NCBI RefSeq assembly: GCF_035271705.1 | Contig: NZ_DATERI010000123.1 | Span: forward strand, 1 to 64,000 | Length of the DNA: 64,000 nt | Direction of reading: 5' to 3' | Source of the DNA: Buttiauxella sp035271705 | Lineage (GTDB): Bacteria; Pseudomonadota; Gammaproteobacteria; Enterobacterales; Enterobacteriaceae | In this document: positions 6,149-15,052 of the stretch, one piece after another | Numbering within the stretch: the stretch's first letter is position 1 | How the letters are laid out: every line of letters begins with the position of its first letter | Notes under the pieces: model-generated | What the model was told of the DNA's origin: nothing | Database searches by the model: none | Seen by the model: only the letters and a program-made list of their open reading frames with translations | Program-made: the position numbers and the translations under genes

Positions 6149-6814
6149 ATGAGAACAGTGTTCTTTATCGCAATATGTTGGCTCTTTCTTTTGCCACTTG
6201 AATCGGGGGCGACAACATTACGTTTGTCCACGGATATCGATTTGCTGGTGCTTGATGGGAAAAAGGTTTCCAGTTCGTTATTAAGAGGGGCCGATAGCCT
6301 CGAACTGGATAACGGCCCGCATCAAATGGTGTTTCGCGTTGAGAAAAATATTCGGACCAACACGCGTGAGCAACGCCTCTATATTTCCCCACCTTTAATT
6401 GTGAGTTTCGATACCAAAGAGGTCAGTCAGGTAAATTTTAATTTACCCCGCATTGAAAATGATAAAGAAAGAGATGAATTTGACCATGCACCGCATCTTC
6501 AGTTGCTTGACGGTGACTCCGCTGTTATCCCTTTTAAAATCGATGTTTTACCGGTAAAGATGACGCCGCAAGGAATTGATTACGAGCAAGATACCCAGTT
6601 TTACAACAAGTCAGGAAAGGTCGCGTCGATAAAAGGCTTCGCCAGGATGATGGCTGATGACAGTACGTTGCTGTCCCGCACATCCGAACTCGATGTTCCA
6701 CCTCGTCAATCTGAAACGTTAACCGAGCAGCGGCTCAAGTATTGGTTTTTACAAGCAGACAAACCCACTCGCGAGAGTTTCTTACAATGGGTGAAGGATA
6801 ACCCTGAGCCATAA
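6149..6814 (+). CDS. yccT: DUF2057 periplasmic protein YccT (CsgI, curli inhibitor)
   Basis: The product is 221 residues with a signal peptide ending near residue 21 (LESGA before TTLRLS). An AGGAG at 6138-6142 sets the start at 6149. The mature part matches the YccT/DUF2057 family, for example LLVLDGKKVSSSLLRGADS. E. coli YccT/CsgI is reported to interact with CsgA and limit curli assembly. It stands alone on the plus strand between yccU and mgsA. Confidence 0.92.
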   Translation: MRTVFFIAICWLFLLPLESGATTLRLSTDIDLLVLDGKKVSSSLLRGADSLELDNGPHQMVFRVEKNIRTNTREQRLYISPPLIVSFDTKEVSQVNFNLPRIENDKERDEFDHAPHLQLLDGDSAVIPFKIDVLPVKMTPQGIDYEQDTQFYNKSGKVASIKGFARMMADDSTLLSRTSELDVPPRQSETLTEQRLKYWFLQADKPTRESFLQWVKDNPEP

Positions 6815-6887
6815 TTGCCTTTCAATTTCCGCATTTTTGACACCCTTCTCTTGCAGCATCAGTGACTTCCAGTAAGCTGTAGACATC

Positions 6888-6913
6888 ATTAATCAATCAA
6901 TATTAATCAATCA
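6888..6913. repeat. 12-bp direct repeat in the mgsA leader
   Basis: ATTAATCAATCA occurs twice (6888-6899 and 6902-6913) with a 14-bp period, ending 10 bp before the mgsA start codon. It is AT-rich and close to the ribosome site. It may affect translation, or may be chance slippage. Confidence 0.6.
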
Positions 6914-6923
6914 GGATTAGCCA

Positions 6924-7382
6924 ATGGAATTAACGAGCCGCACCCTGGCGGAAAAAAAACATATTGCGCTGGTTGCGCACGATCACTGCAAAGATGCGCT
7001 GTTGAAATGGGTTGAGCGCCACAAGTCGGTCCTGGCCCAGCATGTGCTCTACGCCACGGGTACCACGGGGAACCTCATCCATCGTGGGAGCGGTCTTGAT
7101 GTCAATGCCATGCTAAGCGGCCCAATGGGCGGCGATCAGCAAGTGGGTGCATTGATTTCCGAAGGGAAAATAGATGTGCTGATTTTCTTCTGGGACCCCT
7201 TGAATGCCGTTCCACACGACCCAGATGTTAAAGCGTTACTGCGTCTGGCGACGGTGTGGAACATTCCTGTAGCGACCAATTTATCCACCGCCGATTTTAT
7301 TATTCATTCGCCAGGATTTAATCAGTCAGTAGAAATTTTGATCCCTGATTACCCACGCTATCTGGCAGAACGACTGAAATAA
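6924..7382 (+). CDS. mgsA: Methylglyoxal synthase
   Basis: This 152-residue enzyme converts dihydroxyacetone phosphate to methylglyoxal and phosphate, a bypass that relieves phosphosugar stress. The catalytic aspartate lies in GPMGGDQQVGA (about residue 71), and VPHDPDV supplies the conserved histidine near 98. The length equals that of E. coli MgsA. A TTGACA hexamer lies at 6837-6842, but no good -10 follows at standard spacing. Its stop codon directly abuts that of the convergent helD, so no terminator fits between them. Confidence 0.97.
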   Translation: MELTSRTLAEKKHIALVAHDHCKDALLKWVERHKSVLAQHVLYATGTTGNLIHRGSGLDVNAMLSGPMGGDQQVGALISEGKIDVLIFFWDPLNAVPHDPDVKALLRLATVWNIPVATNLSTADFIIHSPGFNQSVEILIPDYPRYLAERLK

Positions 7383-9437
7383 TTACGGTCTATTTGCCGC
7401 GGGCACGCCAAGTTGTTTCAGGATATCGACAAAACTGGAGGGTTCATTTTTGTTGAATAACAACCAGACGCGATGACGTGCCCGCGTCATCGCTACATAC
7501 AGCAATCGCCGCTCTTCAGCATCCGGATAATCTTCTGGTTGTGGCAGTAACGCCTCTTCCATGACAGACTCACGCGCCACTGCGGGGAAACCGTCTTTCC
7601 CCTGCTGTAATCCCAGAATCACAACATAATCAGCTTGTTGCCCTTTACTGGCGTGAATAGTCATAAACTCAATCGCCAGTTTTGGCCAACGCGTTGCCGC
7701 CTTTTCCAGAATGGCCGGACGTAAATGATGGTAACGCGCCAACACCAGAATTCGCTGCTGGGGTTGAACGTATCCGCTCATCTTATCGAACAATGCTTCA
7801 ATCTGGTCGTCTGCTAATAACGTGACAGATTTTTTATCACCTTTAGACAGGCTGTTTAACGGTTTGGCAAGTTGATGAGGATTCTGCTGCACGAATCGAT
7901 TCGCGATTTCACCAATGCGGTCGTTGAAGCGGTAGGTAGTATCTAGCGCACACTGGTCCGCGTCACCAAAATGGTGAGCAAAGGCAGTTGTCAGTGACAT
8001 TTCCGCGCCGCTGAAACGATAAATCGCCTGCCAGTCATCACCCACTGAATACAGCGAGGTGTGCGAGTTTTGTTTTCTCAATGCTGCCAGCAACGCCGCG
8101 CGTTGAGGTGAGATATCCTGAAACTCATCCACCAGAATATGTTTCCATGGGCTGATAAAGCGCCCCTTTTCCAGCACATTCACTGCCTGATGAATCAGGC
8201 CTGAAAAATCGACCGCATCTTCAGATTTCAGCGCTGTTTTCCAGGTTTTTAATAACGGAGCCATGAGTTTGACGCGTTTTGCGAACACCTCACGAATTTC
8301 TTCAGGTGCGCAGGCAATCATTTCAGCCTGAGAGCCCCCATGCATACGCATTAATCCCAGCCAACGATCTAAGCGGCTGGCCAGACGTTTAGCTATTCGT
8401 TCATCCTTCCAGTATTCCCCTTCAGGCACTTCCCACTGCAACTCGTTGTTCAACCACTCGCGCCATCCCTTTGCCTGTGCTTTTTTCTCACGACATTGCT
8501 GCTGCCAGCTTTCAATCAGCAATTGATGGCGCGCGTTGGTATCAGATTCCAGCTCGCTAATACGCGGCGCTTTTTTGCTTCCTTGTTGGATAATATGCAA
8601 CGCTAAAGCGTGGAATGTGCGGGCTGAAATCGCATCAGTATGCAGGCGTTCCGCGATGCGCTGATCCATCTCTTGCGCGGCTTTACGGCCAAATGCCAAC
8701 AATAAAATTTGCTCTTCACTGGCCTCGCCGCGTTGCAGCAACCAACCGGCACGCGCAACCAAAACAGAGGTTTTACCACTCCCTGCGCCCGCCAGAACTA
8801 ATAACGAATCTTCGCCATTGACCACAGCACGAGCTTGAGAGGGATTCAGTGGTGAGCTTTCTATTTTCTGGAAGAAATCAGCATATTTTTCAAGCATGTG
8901 ATGGGTAAAAGCGGCATTACGTTGATGGCGGCGTTGCTCGCCTTGCTCAAGCCAGGCCTTGCAATGTAACCAGACTTCACGGCAATTATCGAAATCTTCC
9001 AGGCGTGCCTGAGGAAGAGGCAATCCAGAAAATGCAGCGCGAACATTTTCTTGTAATGACTGCATGTCGCTGCGTTTAAACCATTTTTCTTGCTGAACCC
9101 GGCGCGTAATTTCAGCGTACTGTTGGTGTAAAACCTGAGCCGCAACTTCACTCATCTCCACACTCCAACTCTGCCAGAGTTCGTCGAGATGATGATAGAA
9201 GCGCTGCGTTTCACTCCATTCGGTCCCGTGTAGACGCACCACTTTGTCATTCGGTAAAACAAACTCAAGTTCCCCCCACACCAGACCACGCTTGCAATTA
9301 ATGGTTATTAACTGATTGAATGGAATAAGGTATTCATGACGATCACCCTTTACCTCAACACCCGCTGTCAGCAATCTCACACGATTGTAGGGATGTTGCG
9401 CTAAATGCTTGCCTAAGGAGGTCGCTTTCAGTTCCAT
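7383..9437 (-). CDS. helD: DNA helicase IV
   Basis: This 684-residue superfamily 1 (UvrD/Rep-like) 3'-5' helicase has the E. coli HelD length. A roughly 200-residue N-terminal region precedes the Walker A motif GAGSGKT near 217. Walker B is in VDEFQDISPQ, with QAIYRFSGA, the FMTIHASKGQQADYV motif and YVAMTRARHRVW following. It takes part in recombination and repair. It converges on mgsA with no intergenic space and diverges from yccF. Confidence 0.96.
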   Translation of the reverse strand: MELKATSLGKHLAQHPYNRVRLLTAGVEVKGDRHEYLIPFNQLITINCKRGLVWGELEFVLPNDKVVRLHGTEWSETQRFYHHLDELWQSWSVEMSEVAAQVLHQQYAEITRRVQQEKWFKRSDMQSLQENVRAAFSGLPLPQARLEDFDNCREVWLHCKAWLEQGEQRRHQRNAAFTHHMLEKYADFFQKIESSPLNPSQARAVVNGEDSLLVLAGAGSGKTSVLVARAGWLLQRGEASEEQILLLAFGRKAAQEMDQRIAERLHTDAISARTFHALALHIIQQGSKKAPRISELESDTNARHQLLIESWQQQCREKKAQAKGWREWLNNELQWEVPEGEYWKDERIAKRLASRLDRWLGLMRMHGGSQAEMIACAPEEIREVFAKRVKLMAPLLKTWKTALKSEDAVDFSGLIHQAVNVLEKGRFISPWKHILVDEFQDISPQRAALLAALRKQNSHTSLYSVGDDWQAIYRFSGAEMSLTTAFAHHFGDADQCALDTTYRFNDRIGEIANRFVQQNPHQLAKPLNSLSKGDKKSVTLLADDQIEALFDKMSGYVQPQQRILVLARYHHLRPAILEKAATRWPKLAIEFMTIHASKGQQADYVVILGLQQGKDGFPAVARESVMEEALLPQPEDYPDAEERRLLYVAMTRARHRVWLLFNKNEPSSFVDILKQLGVPAANRP

Positions 9438-9569
9438 TACGCTTTGCCTGATCCAAAATTAGGGTTGGGGTTAAGTTTACCCGTCGAAGGAATGACGCTC
9501 CAGGGTAAAAACGCGTTACAATTGTTGTGGTTATTCATTTATCTACATTCATGCCAACAAAGAGTGATT

Positions 9570-10016
9570 ATGCGTACAGTCCTTAATATTTTGAACTTTG
9601 TACTGGGCGGCTTTTTGACCACCCTCTCCTGGTTGCTGGCCACTCTTGTCAGTATCATTTTTATTTTCACGCTTCCGCTGACTCGATCCTGCTGGGAGAT
9701 TACCAAACTCTCTTTCGTACCCTACGGTAACGAAGCCATTCATGTTGATGAGCTCAATCCGCAGAGCAAAAATGCCATCATGAATACCGGTGGTACGCTG
9801 CTGAACATTGTATGGTTAGTGTTTTTCGGCTGGTGGCTCTGTGTACTACATATCTGCACCGGGATTGCACAATGCATTACTGTTATCGGCATTCCTGTGG
9901 GAATCGCTAACTTCAAAATAGCGGCTATCGCGCTTTGGCCAGTTGGCCGCCGTGTGGTTTCTGTTGAAACTGCGCAGGCTGCACGTGAAGCAAATGCTCG
10001 TCGTCGTTTCCAGTAA
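9570..10016 (+). CDS. yccF: Inner-membrane protein YccF (DUF307)
   Basis: This 148-residue protein contains two repeats of the YccF domain (around NTGGTLLNIVWLVFFGWWL and the N-terminal NFVLGGF segment) with several membrane spans. The start at 9570 matches E. coli (MRTVLNILNF) and has AAGAG upstream. It is followed after 24 bp by yccS, with which it forms a probable two-gene operon. The function is unknown. Confidence 0.93.
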   Translation: MRTVLNILNFVLGGFLTTLSWLLATLVSIIFIFTLPLTRSCWEITKLSFVPYGNEAIHVDELNPQSKNAIMNTGGTLLNIVWLVFFGWWLCVLHICTGIAQCITVIGIPVGIANFKIAAIALWPVGRRVVSVETAQAAREANARRRFQ

Positions 10017-10040
10017 TTCAGACAAGAATAGTGAGTATTA

Positions 10041-12176
10041 ATGCTTAGTCCAATTCTGCGCCGCTATACCTGGAACAGCACCTGGCTCTATAACTTGCGC
10101 ATTTTCATCGCGCTGACGGGCACTGCTGCCCTCCCTTGGTGGCTGGGTGACGTTAAACTGACTATCCCATTAACACTCGGTGTCGTTGCCGCAGCGCTCG
10201 CAGATCTGGATGACCGGCTGACCGGGCGTTTGCGTAATCTTTTGATTACTTTAATTAGCTTTTTTATTGCGTCAGCCTCTGTTGAGTTGCTGTTCCCGTG
10301 GCCGATATTTTTTGGCATCGGGCTTATGGTTTCCACCAGTGGATTCATTCTGCTGGGTGGATTAGGTCAGCGTTACGCCACTATTGCCTTCGGGGCGCTG
10401 CTTATCGCCATTTATACCATGCTCGGTAATTCATTATATGAGCACTGGTATCAACAACCGGTCCTGCTGCTGGCTGGTGCTATCTGGTACAACGTGCTGA
10501 CACTCGCTGGGCATCTTATTTTCCCGATTCGGCCACTTCAGGACAACCTGGCAAGATGTTATGAAAGCCTCGCCCATTACCTCGAAGTCAAAGCGATGCT
10601 TTTCGACCCCGACATTGAAGAAGAAAACCAGGCACCGATGCTTGAACTTGCGATGGCTAACAGCCAACTGGTCACGACGCTGAATCAGACCAAAGGCTCA
10701 TTACTGACACGTTTACGCGGAGATCGTGGTCAACGAGGCACACGTCGTACTTTGCATTACTATTTTGTCGCACAGGATATTCACGAACGCGCCAGCTCTT
10801 CGCATATTCAGTATCAGGCGCTACGCGATAAATTCCGCTATAGCGATATTATGTTCCGCTTTCAACGCCTTTTGACCATGCAGTCCCGGGCCTGTTTACA
10901 ATTATCGCGTTCGATATTATTACGTGAAAAGTATCAACATGACCCACGTTTTGATCGTGCGTTTACGCATCTTGATGCGGCGGTCGAAAGGTTGAAAGCC
11001 GATCAGTATCTGGCAGGAGAGTTTAAAGCGCTCGGCTTCCTGGTGAGTAATTTACGCGCCATTGATGCCCAACTGGCGACAATTGAATCCGAGCAGGCGC
11101 TTGCCGCGCCACAAAGCGATATCGAAAACCGCCTGGCTGATGATCGTATAACCGGCTTTGGTGATGTCTGGCAGCGTTTGAAACTCAACTTAACACCGGA
11201 ATCTGCCTTATTTCGCCATGCGGTACGGATGTCGCTGGTTCTTTGCGTCGGCTATGCGTTCATTCAGTTTACTGGGCTAAAACATGGATATTGGATCCTG
11301 CTAACGAGCCTGTTTGTCTGCCAGCCAAACTACAGCGCCACTCGTCGCCGTTTAGCATTGCGTATCATCGGCACGTTAGTCGGTGTGGCGATAGGGCTCC
11401 CGGTGCTGTACTTCGTACCCTCAATTGAAGGCCAGCTTGTTTTAATCGTGATTACTGGCGTGCTCTTCTTTGCCTTCCGCAATGTGCAATATGCGCATGC
11501 CACGATGTTTATCACCTTACTGGTATTGCTGTGCTTCAACTTGCTCGGTGAAGGGTTTGAAGTCGCCATGCCGCGTATCTTCGATACGCTGTTGGGCTGT
11601 GCCATCGCTTGGGCGGCGGTGAGTTTTGTCTGGCCTGACTGGCGTTTTCGCAGGTTGTCGATGGTCGTTGAGGGTGCATTTAACGCGAATTGTCGCTATC
11701 TAGATGCGATTCTTGAACAATACCATCAAGGCCGGGATAACCGTGTTGAATACCGAATCGCTCGTCGGTATGCACATAACAAGGATGCGGAACTGGCCTC
11801 GGTAGTATCCAATATGTCATCTGAACCGCGCGTTTCGCCTGAAATGCAGGAAACTGCATTTCGCTTGCTGTGTCTCAATCACACTTTTAACAGCTATATT
11901 TCGGCGTTAGGTGCGCACCGTGAACAGCTAACCAGCGAGGATATTTTGCTGCTGCTTGATGACGCGGTGTGTTACGTAGATGATGCCCTTCACCATTTAC
12001 CTGCCGATGAAGACAGGGTTCAAAAGGCACTTCAGGGGCTTTCTGAACGCATCACCTTGCTTGAGCCGCAACCAGATACCAAAGAATCATTAGTGCTTCA
12101 ACAAATCGGCCTACTGGTTGCGCTGCTGCCAGAAATATCACGCCTTCAGCAACTTGTATCGCAGCAACACGTTTAA
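10041..12176 (+). CDS. yccS: FUSC-family inner-membrane protein YccS
   Basis: The product is 711 residues with two blocks of membrane helices (about residues 15-165 and 395-530), each followed by a cytoplasmic domain, typical of the YccS/YhfK and fusaric-acid-resistance (FUSC) family. WLGDVKLTIPLTLG and CQPNYSATRRRL are conserved. It is a few residues shorter at the C-terminus than E. coli YccS, and its stop codon overlaps that of convergent sxy by 4 bp. Its role is unproven; transport or efflux is a family-based inference. Confidence 0.94.
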   Translation: MLSPILRRYTWNSTWLYNLRIFIALTGTAALPWWLGDVKLTIPLTLGVVAAALADLDDRLTGRLRNLLITLISFFIASASVELLFPWPIFFGIGLMVSTSGFILLGGLGQRYATIAFGALLIAIYTMLGNSLYEHWYQQPVLLLAGAIWYNVLTLAGHLIFPIRPLQDNLARCYESLAHYLEVKAMLFDPDIEEENQAPMLELAMANSQLVTTLNQTKGSLLTRLRGDRGQRGTRRTLHYYFVAQDIHERASSSHIQYQALRDKFRYSDIMFRFQRLLTMQSRACLQLSRSILLREKYQHDPRFDRAFTHLDAAVERLKADQYLAGEFKALGFLVSNLRAIDAQLATIESEQALAAPQSDIENRLADDRITGFGDVWQRLKLNLTPESALFRHAVRMSLVLCVGYAFIQFTGLKHGYWILLTSLFVCQPNYSATRRRLALRIIGTLVGVAIGLPVLYFVPSIEGQLVLIVITGVLFFAFRNVQYAHATMFITLLVLLCFNLLGEGFEVAMPRIFDTLLGCAIAWAAVSFVWPDWRFRRLSMVVEGAFNANCRYLDAILEQYHQGRDNRVEYRIARRYAHNKDAELASVVSNMSSEPRVSPEMQETAFRLLCLNHTFNSYISALGAHREQLTSEDILLLLDDAVCYVDDALHHLPADEDRVQKALQGLSERITLLEPQPDTKESLVLQQIGLLVALLPEISRLQQLVSQQHV

Positions 12177-12787
12177 CGGGTCTGGCGTTTCTCGTAAAGA
12201 CAACCCCACTCGACTAACTCCCGGCGCGTTGCTGCCGGGAGTGCAGCTTCATGAACACCGCAAATCGCACCCGCTAAAGCCAACAACACTCGGACCCCCA
12301 GCCCTTTCTTCAAATGTCGCAGTTTTATCCATGACCGCTTTGCACCATAAGCATGAAGAGTCCGCACATCAGTAATCCCCACTTCCCACAACATCATTTC
12401 CAGACTGTGCGTTAAATTGGGTAAATCTTTGAGCCGTTGTTGCGCTTTCAGGCGCGATTTTTCACGTCGTGCGTTAAACAAAGCATCCGTTGAAAGCTGT
12501 AATAACTTTTCCCGATCGCGCCACAACCCTTCATCGACATGATAATAATTGAGCGCGATTGCACGACTCCGCTTTTTAAACACCAGAGACTCTGACGCCC
12601 TTTCAACGAAGTAAACTTCTGATTGTTCGCACGCCCGAAGATAGAGCTCCCCTTCTGAAACCATGGCAAACACCACATTCTCGACGGTCAAACTGTATCC
12701 TCCAAATAGTGAACGATAGCTAATGTCACCTAACGCAGATAGACATTCTTTTGATTGATGAATCCTTGCATAAGACCGCTTCTTCAT
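12173..12787 (-). CDS. sxy: Competence regulator Sxy (TfoX)
   Basis: The product is 204 residues with an N-terminal TfoX domain (YRSLFGGYSLTVENVVFAMV) and a C-terminal TfoX domain (LKDLPNLTHSLE onward). Sxy acts with CRP at CRP-S promoters to switch on DNA-uptake genes. The start at 12787 is set by AGGAT seven bases upstream; the reading frame extends further upstream but lacks similarity. The C-terminal segment differs from E. coli and is slightly shorter. It diverges from sulA. ycaI, a ComEC-type Sxy-regulon candidate, is also in this window. Confidence 0.93.
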   Translation of the reverse strand: MKKRSYARIHQSKECLSALGDISYRSLFGGYSLTVENVVFAMVSEGELYLRACEQSEVYFVERASESLVFKKRSRAIALNYYHVDEGLWRDREKLLQLSTDALFNARREKSRLKAQQRLKDLPNLTHSLEMMLWEVGITDVRTLHAYGAKRSWIKLRHLKKGLGVRVLLALAGAICGVHEAALPAATRRELVEWGCLYEKRQTR

Positions 12788-12942
12788 GAATATATCCTTA
12801 ATTATCAATCCATAATGCTTCATCACGATTTTTACCGTATCCAGTAACACGAAAATAGGTAACCTGATGACCATCGGCAATCACATTCTTTCTTTCCGCC
12901 GATTTACATGTTGAAATTGCGATACGCTTTCCGAAATTTAGA

Positions 12943-12985
12943 TTGATCTTTGTCCGAACTGGCATTACTGTATATTCATACAGTA
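12943..12985 (+). promoter_or_regulatory. sulA promoter with LexA box
   Basis: The -35 TTGATC (12943-12948) and -10 TACTGT (12966-12971) have a 17-bp spacer. The 20-bp palindrome TACTGTATATTCATACAGTA at 12966-12985 overlaps the -10 and differs little from the ideal LexA (SOS) operator. Tight LexA repression is expected. Confidence 0.9.
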
Positions 12986-13006
12986 ACCCATCAGGCGGGA
13001 TTAACT

Positions 13007-13516
13007 ATGCAATCACATAACGTTCTAACTCACGTTGCCACTGTTCCAACTTCTGCGTCTTCATTGGCTCAGTCTTCAGCAGGTAACAACATGAAAGGGT
13101 TGATCAGTGAAGTGATCTACAGAGAAGATCAGCCATGGATTACGCAGTTGGTGTTGCTGCCCCTGTTACAACAACTGGGTCAACAGTCACGCTGGCAATT
13201 GTGGTTAACGCCACAGCAGAAATTGAGTCGCAAGTGGGTACAATCAGCTGGTCTTCCGCTGACAAAAGTGATGCAAGTAAGCCAGTTAGATCCACTTTTC
13301 ACCGTAGATGCTATGGTAAAAGCATTGCAGACAGGAAATTACAGTGTTGTTATCGGTTGGTTACCGGAAGAGTTGACTGACGAAGAGCATTTTCAACTGT
13401 CATCTGCGGCTGAAATGGGTAATGCAATTGGCTTTATTATGCGTCCAACGCATACCTCGAAAACAGGTACACGACCACGAACTGGCCTAAAAATTCATTC
13501 TTGTTTGTATCATTAA
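13007..13516 (+). CDS. sulA: SOS cell-division inhibitor SulA
   Basis: The product is 169 residues, equal to E. coli SulA. The N-terminal 35 residues are variable, while the FtsZ-binding core (ISEVIYREDQP, LLPLLQQLGQQSRWQLWLTPQQKLSR, GNYSVVIGWLPEEL) and the Lon-recognition tail KIHSCLYH are conserved. SulA blocks FtsZ polymerisation after DNA damage and is removed by Lon. The start at 13007 follows a GGCGGGA ribosome site and the LexA-controlled promoter. Confidence 0.96.
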   Translation: MQSHNVLTHVATVPTSASSLAQSSAGNNMKGLISEVIYREDQPWITQLVLLPLLQQLGQQSRWQLWLTPQQKLSRKWVQSAGLPLTKVMQVSQLDPLFTVDAMVKALQTGNYSVVIGWLPEELTDEEHFQLSSAAEMGNAIGFIMRPTHTSKTGTRPRTGLKIHSCLYH

Positions 13517-13704
13517 GTAAATTTACGAGAAATTTTGGAACTTTTTCTTCACCGCTGACAATCCATTGTGAATTATCAAGAATCCGCTCTGCAAGCCGCT
13601 TCAGGCGGCCTTCCCCTCGCCCTGGCAAGTCTATTTTTTGCGCAAAGTTGTTAGAAAGTGTGTACGTAAACCGTTTTTTTTCATATGTCTGAGGGACTTC
13701 ACAC
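13517..13704. other. sulA-ompA intergenic region
   Basis: No supported gene lies here. A GC-rich hairpin (GCCGC/GCGGC around 13594-13609) lacks a T-run and may weakly terminate sulA or protect its 3' end. The remainder to 13704 is AT-rich DNA just upstream of the ompA promoter. Confidence 0.5.
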
Positions 13705-13732
13705 TTGTAAGTTTTCAACTACGTTGTAGACT
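13705..13732 (+). promoter_or_regulatory. ompA promoter and start of its long leader
   Basis: The -35 TTGTAA (13705-13710), a 16-base spacer and -10 TAGACT (13727-13732) closely match the E. coli ompA P1 region. The predicted leader is about 138 nt. The last bases before the ATG (GAGGCGCAAAAA) match the region where the MicA sRNA pairs in E. coli. Confidence 0.75.
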
Positions 13733-13876
13733 TTAGCTCGCCAGGGTTGCTCTTCCATAACACCGATTGATCGGTAGAGTAACAAGTGAGCATTAACTCG
13801 GGCGAAGGATTTAACCCTGGGCTTTAGAGCGATTTTAGAGCTCATGGCCTTTTTGGATGATAATGAGGCGCAAAAA

Positions 13877-14950
13877 ATGAAAAAGACAGCTATCGCGATT
13901 GCAGTGGCACTGGCTGGCTTCGCTACCGTAGCGCAGGCCGCACCGAAAGATAACACTTGGTATGCAGGTGGTAAGTTGGGTTGGTCCCAGTTCCACGATG
14001 TGGGCACCTACGGAAACGCTGGCTTCCAGGATAACGACGGTCCTACTCACAGCAGCCAAGTCGGTGCTGGTGCGTTCGGCGGTTACCAGGTTAACCAATA
14101 TGTTGGCTTCGAAATGGGTTACGACTGGTTAGGTCGTATGCCGTTTAAAGGCGACGTAGATAACGGTTCTTTCAAAGCTCAAGGTATTCAACTGGCTGCT
14201 AAACTGAGCTACCCAATCTATGACGATGTGGATCTGTACACTCGTTTAGGTGGCTTTGCATGGCGTGCAGACGCTAATGGTAACTACAACAACAACACCG
14301 TTCGCGTAAGCGATCACGACACTGGCGTTTCTCCGCTGGCAGCAATTGGTGTTGAGTGGGCAATCACCCGTGATATCGCTACTCGCCTGGATTACCAGTG
14401 GATTAGCAACATCGGTGACGCAAATACCGTTGGTTCTCGTCCAGACAACGGCCTGTTGAGCCTGGGTGTTTCTTACCGTTTCGGTCAATACGATGATGCT
14501 CCAGTTGTAGCTCCAGCTCCAGCTCCAGCTCCAGAAGTTGAAACCAAGCACTTCACTCTGAAGTCTGATGTTCTGTTCAACTTCAACAAAGCGACTCTGA
14601 AACCAGAAGGTCAGCAGGCACTGGATCAACTGTATACTCAGTTGAGCAACCTCGACCCGAAAGATGGTTCTGTTGTCGTTCTGGGCTTCACTGACCGTAT
14701 CGGTTCTGATGAATACAACCAGAAACTGTCTGACAAACGTGCACAGTCTGTTGTTGATTACCTGATCGCTAAAGGTATCCCAGCTAACAAGATCTCCCCA
14801 CGCGGTATGGGTGAATCTAACCCAGTTACTGGCAGCACCTGTGATAACGTAGCTCCTAAATCTAAACTGATTGATTGCCTGGCTCCAGATCGTCGTGTAG
14901 AGATCGAAGTTAAAGGTATCAAAGACGTTGTAACTCAGCCTGCGGCATAA
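13877..14950 (+). CDS. ompA: Outer membrane protein A
   Basis: The product is 357 residues. A 21-residue signal peptide (ending VAQA) precedes an eight-stranded beta-barrel (about 22-195), a Pro-Ala hinge (VVAPAPAPAPEVE) and a peptidoglycan-binding OmpA domain containing GFTDRIGSDEYN and LSDKRAQSVVDYL. It anchors the outer membrane to the cell wall. The start at 13877 gives the canonical MKKTAIAIAV; an in-frame ATG 33 bp upstream would put extra residues before the signal peptide and is rejected. It is about ten residues longer than the E. coli form, mostly in surface loops. Confidence 0.97.
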   Translation: MKKTAIAIAVALAGFATVAQAAPKDNTWYAGGKLGWSQFHDVGTYGNAGFQDNDGPTHSSQVGAGAFGGYQVNQYVGFEMGYDWLGRMPFKGDVDNGSFKAQGIQLAAKLSYPIYDDVDLYTRLGGFAWRADANGNYNNNTVRVSDHDTGVSPLAAIGVEWAITRDIATRLDYQWISNIGDANTVGSRPDNGLLSLGVSYRFGQYDDAPVVAPAPAPAPEVETKHFTLKSDVLFNFNKATLKPEGQQALDQLYTQLSNLDPKDGSVVVLGFTDRIGSDEYNQKLSDKRAQSVVDYLIAKGIPANKISPRGMGESNPVTGSTCDNVAPKSKLIDCLAPDRRVEIEVKGIKDVVTQPAA

Positions 14951-14962
14951 GTTACCGTTATA

Positions 14963-14994
14963 AAAAAACCCCGCTTATAGGCGGGGTTTTTTAT
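14963..14994. terminator. ompA bidirectional terminator
   Basis: AAAAAACCCCGC pairs with GCGGGGTTTTTT around a 6-base loop, with A and T tracts on both sides. It can stop ompA rightward and matP leftward. Confidence 0.92.
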
Positions 14995-15052
14995 TTTTTA
15001 ATGTTCCGGAGCATCACAGCAAAATAAAGCACAGCGTCAACTCAACTGCGCT

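Noticed and set aside
13437..13718. 93-residue open frame on the minus strand across the sulA end and ompA upstream region
   Set aside because: It overlaps the conserved sulA C-terminus and the ompA promoter, has no recognisable domain, and looks like an antisense shadow.
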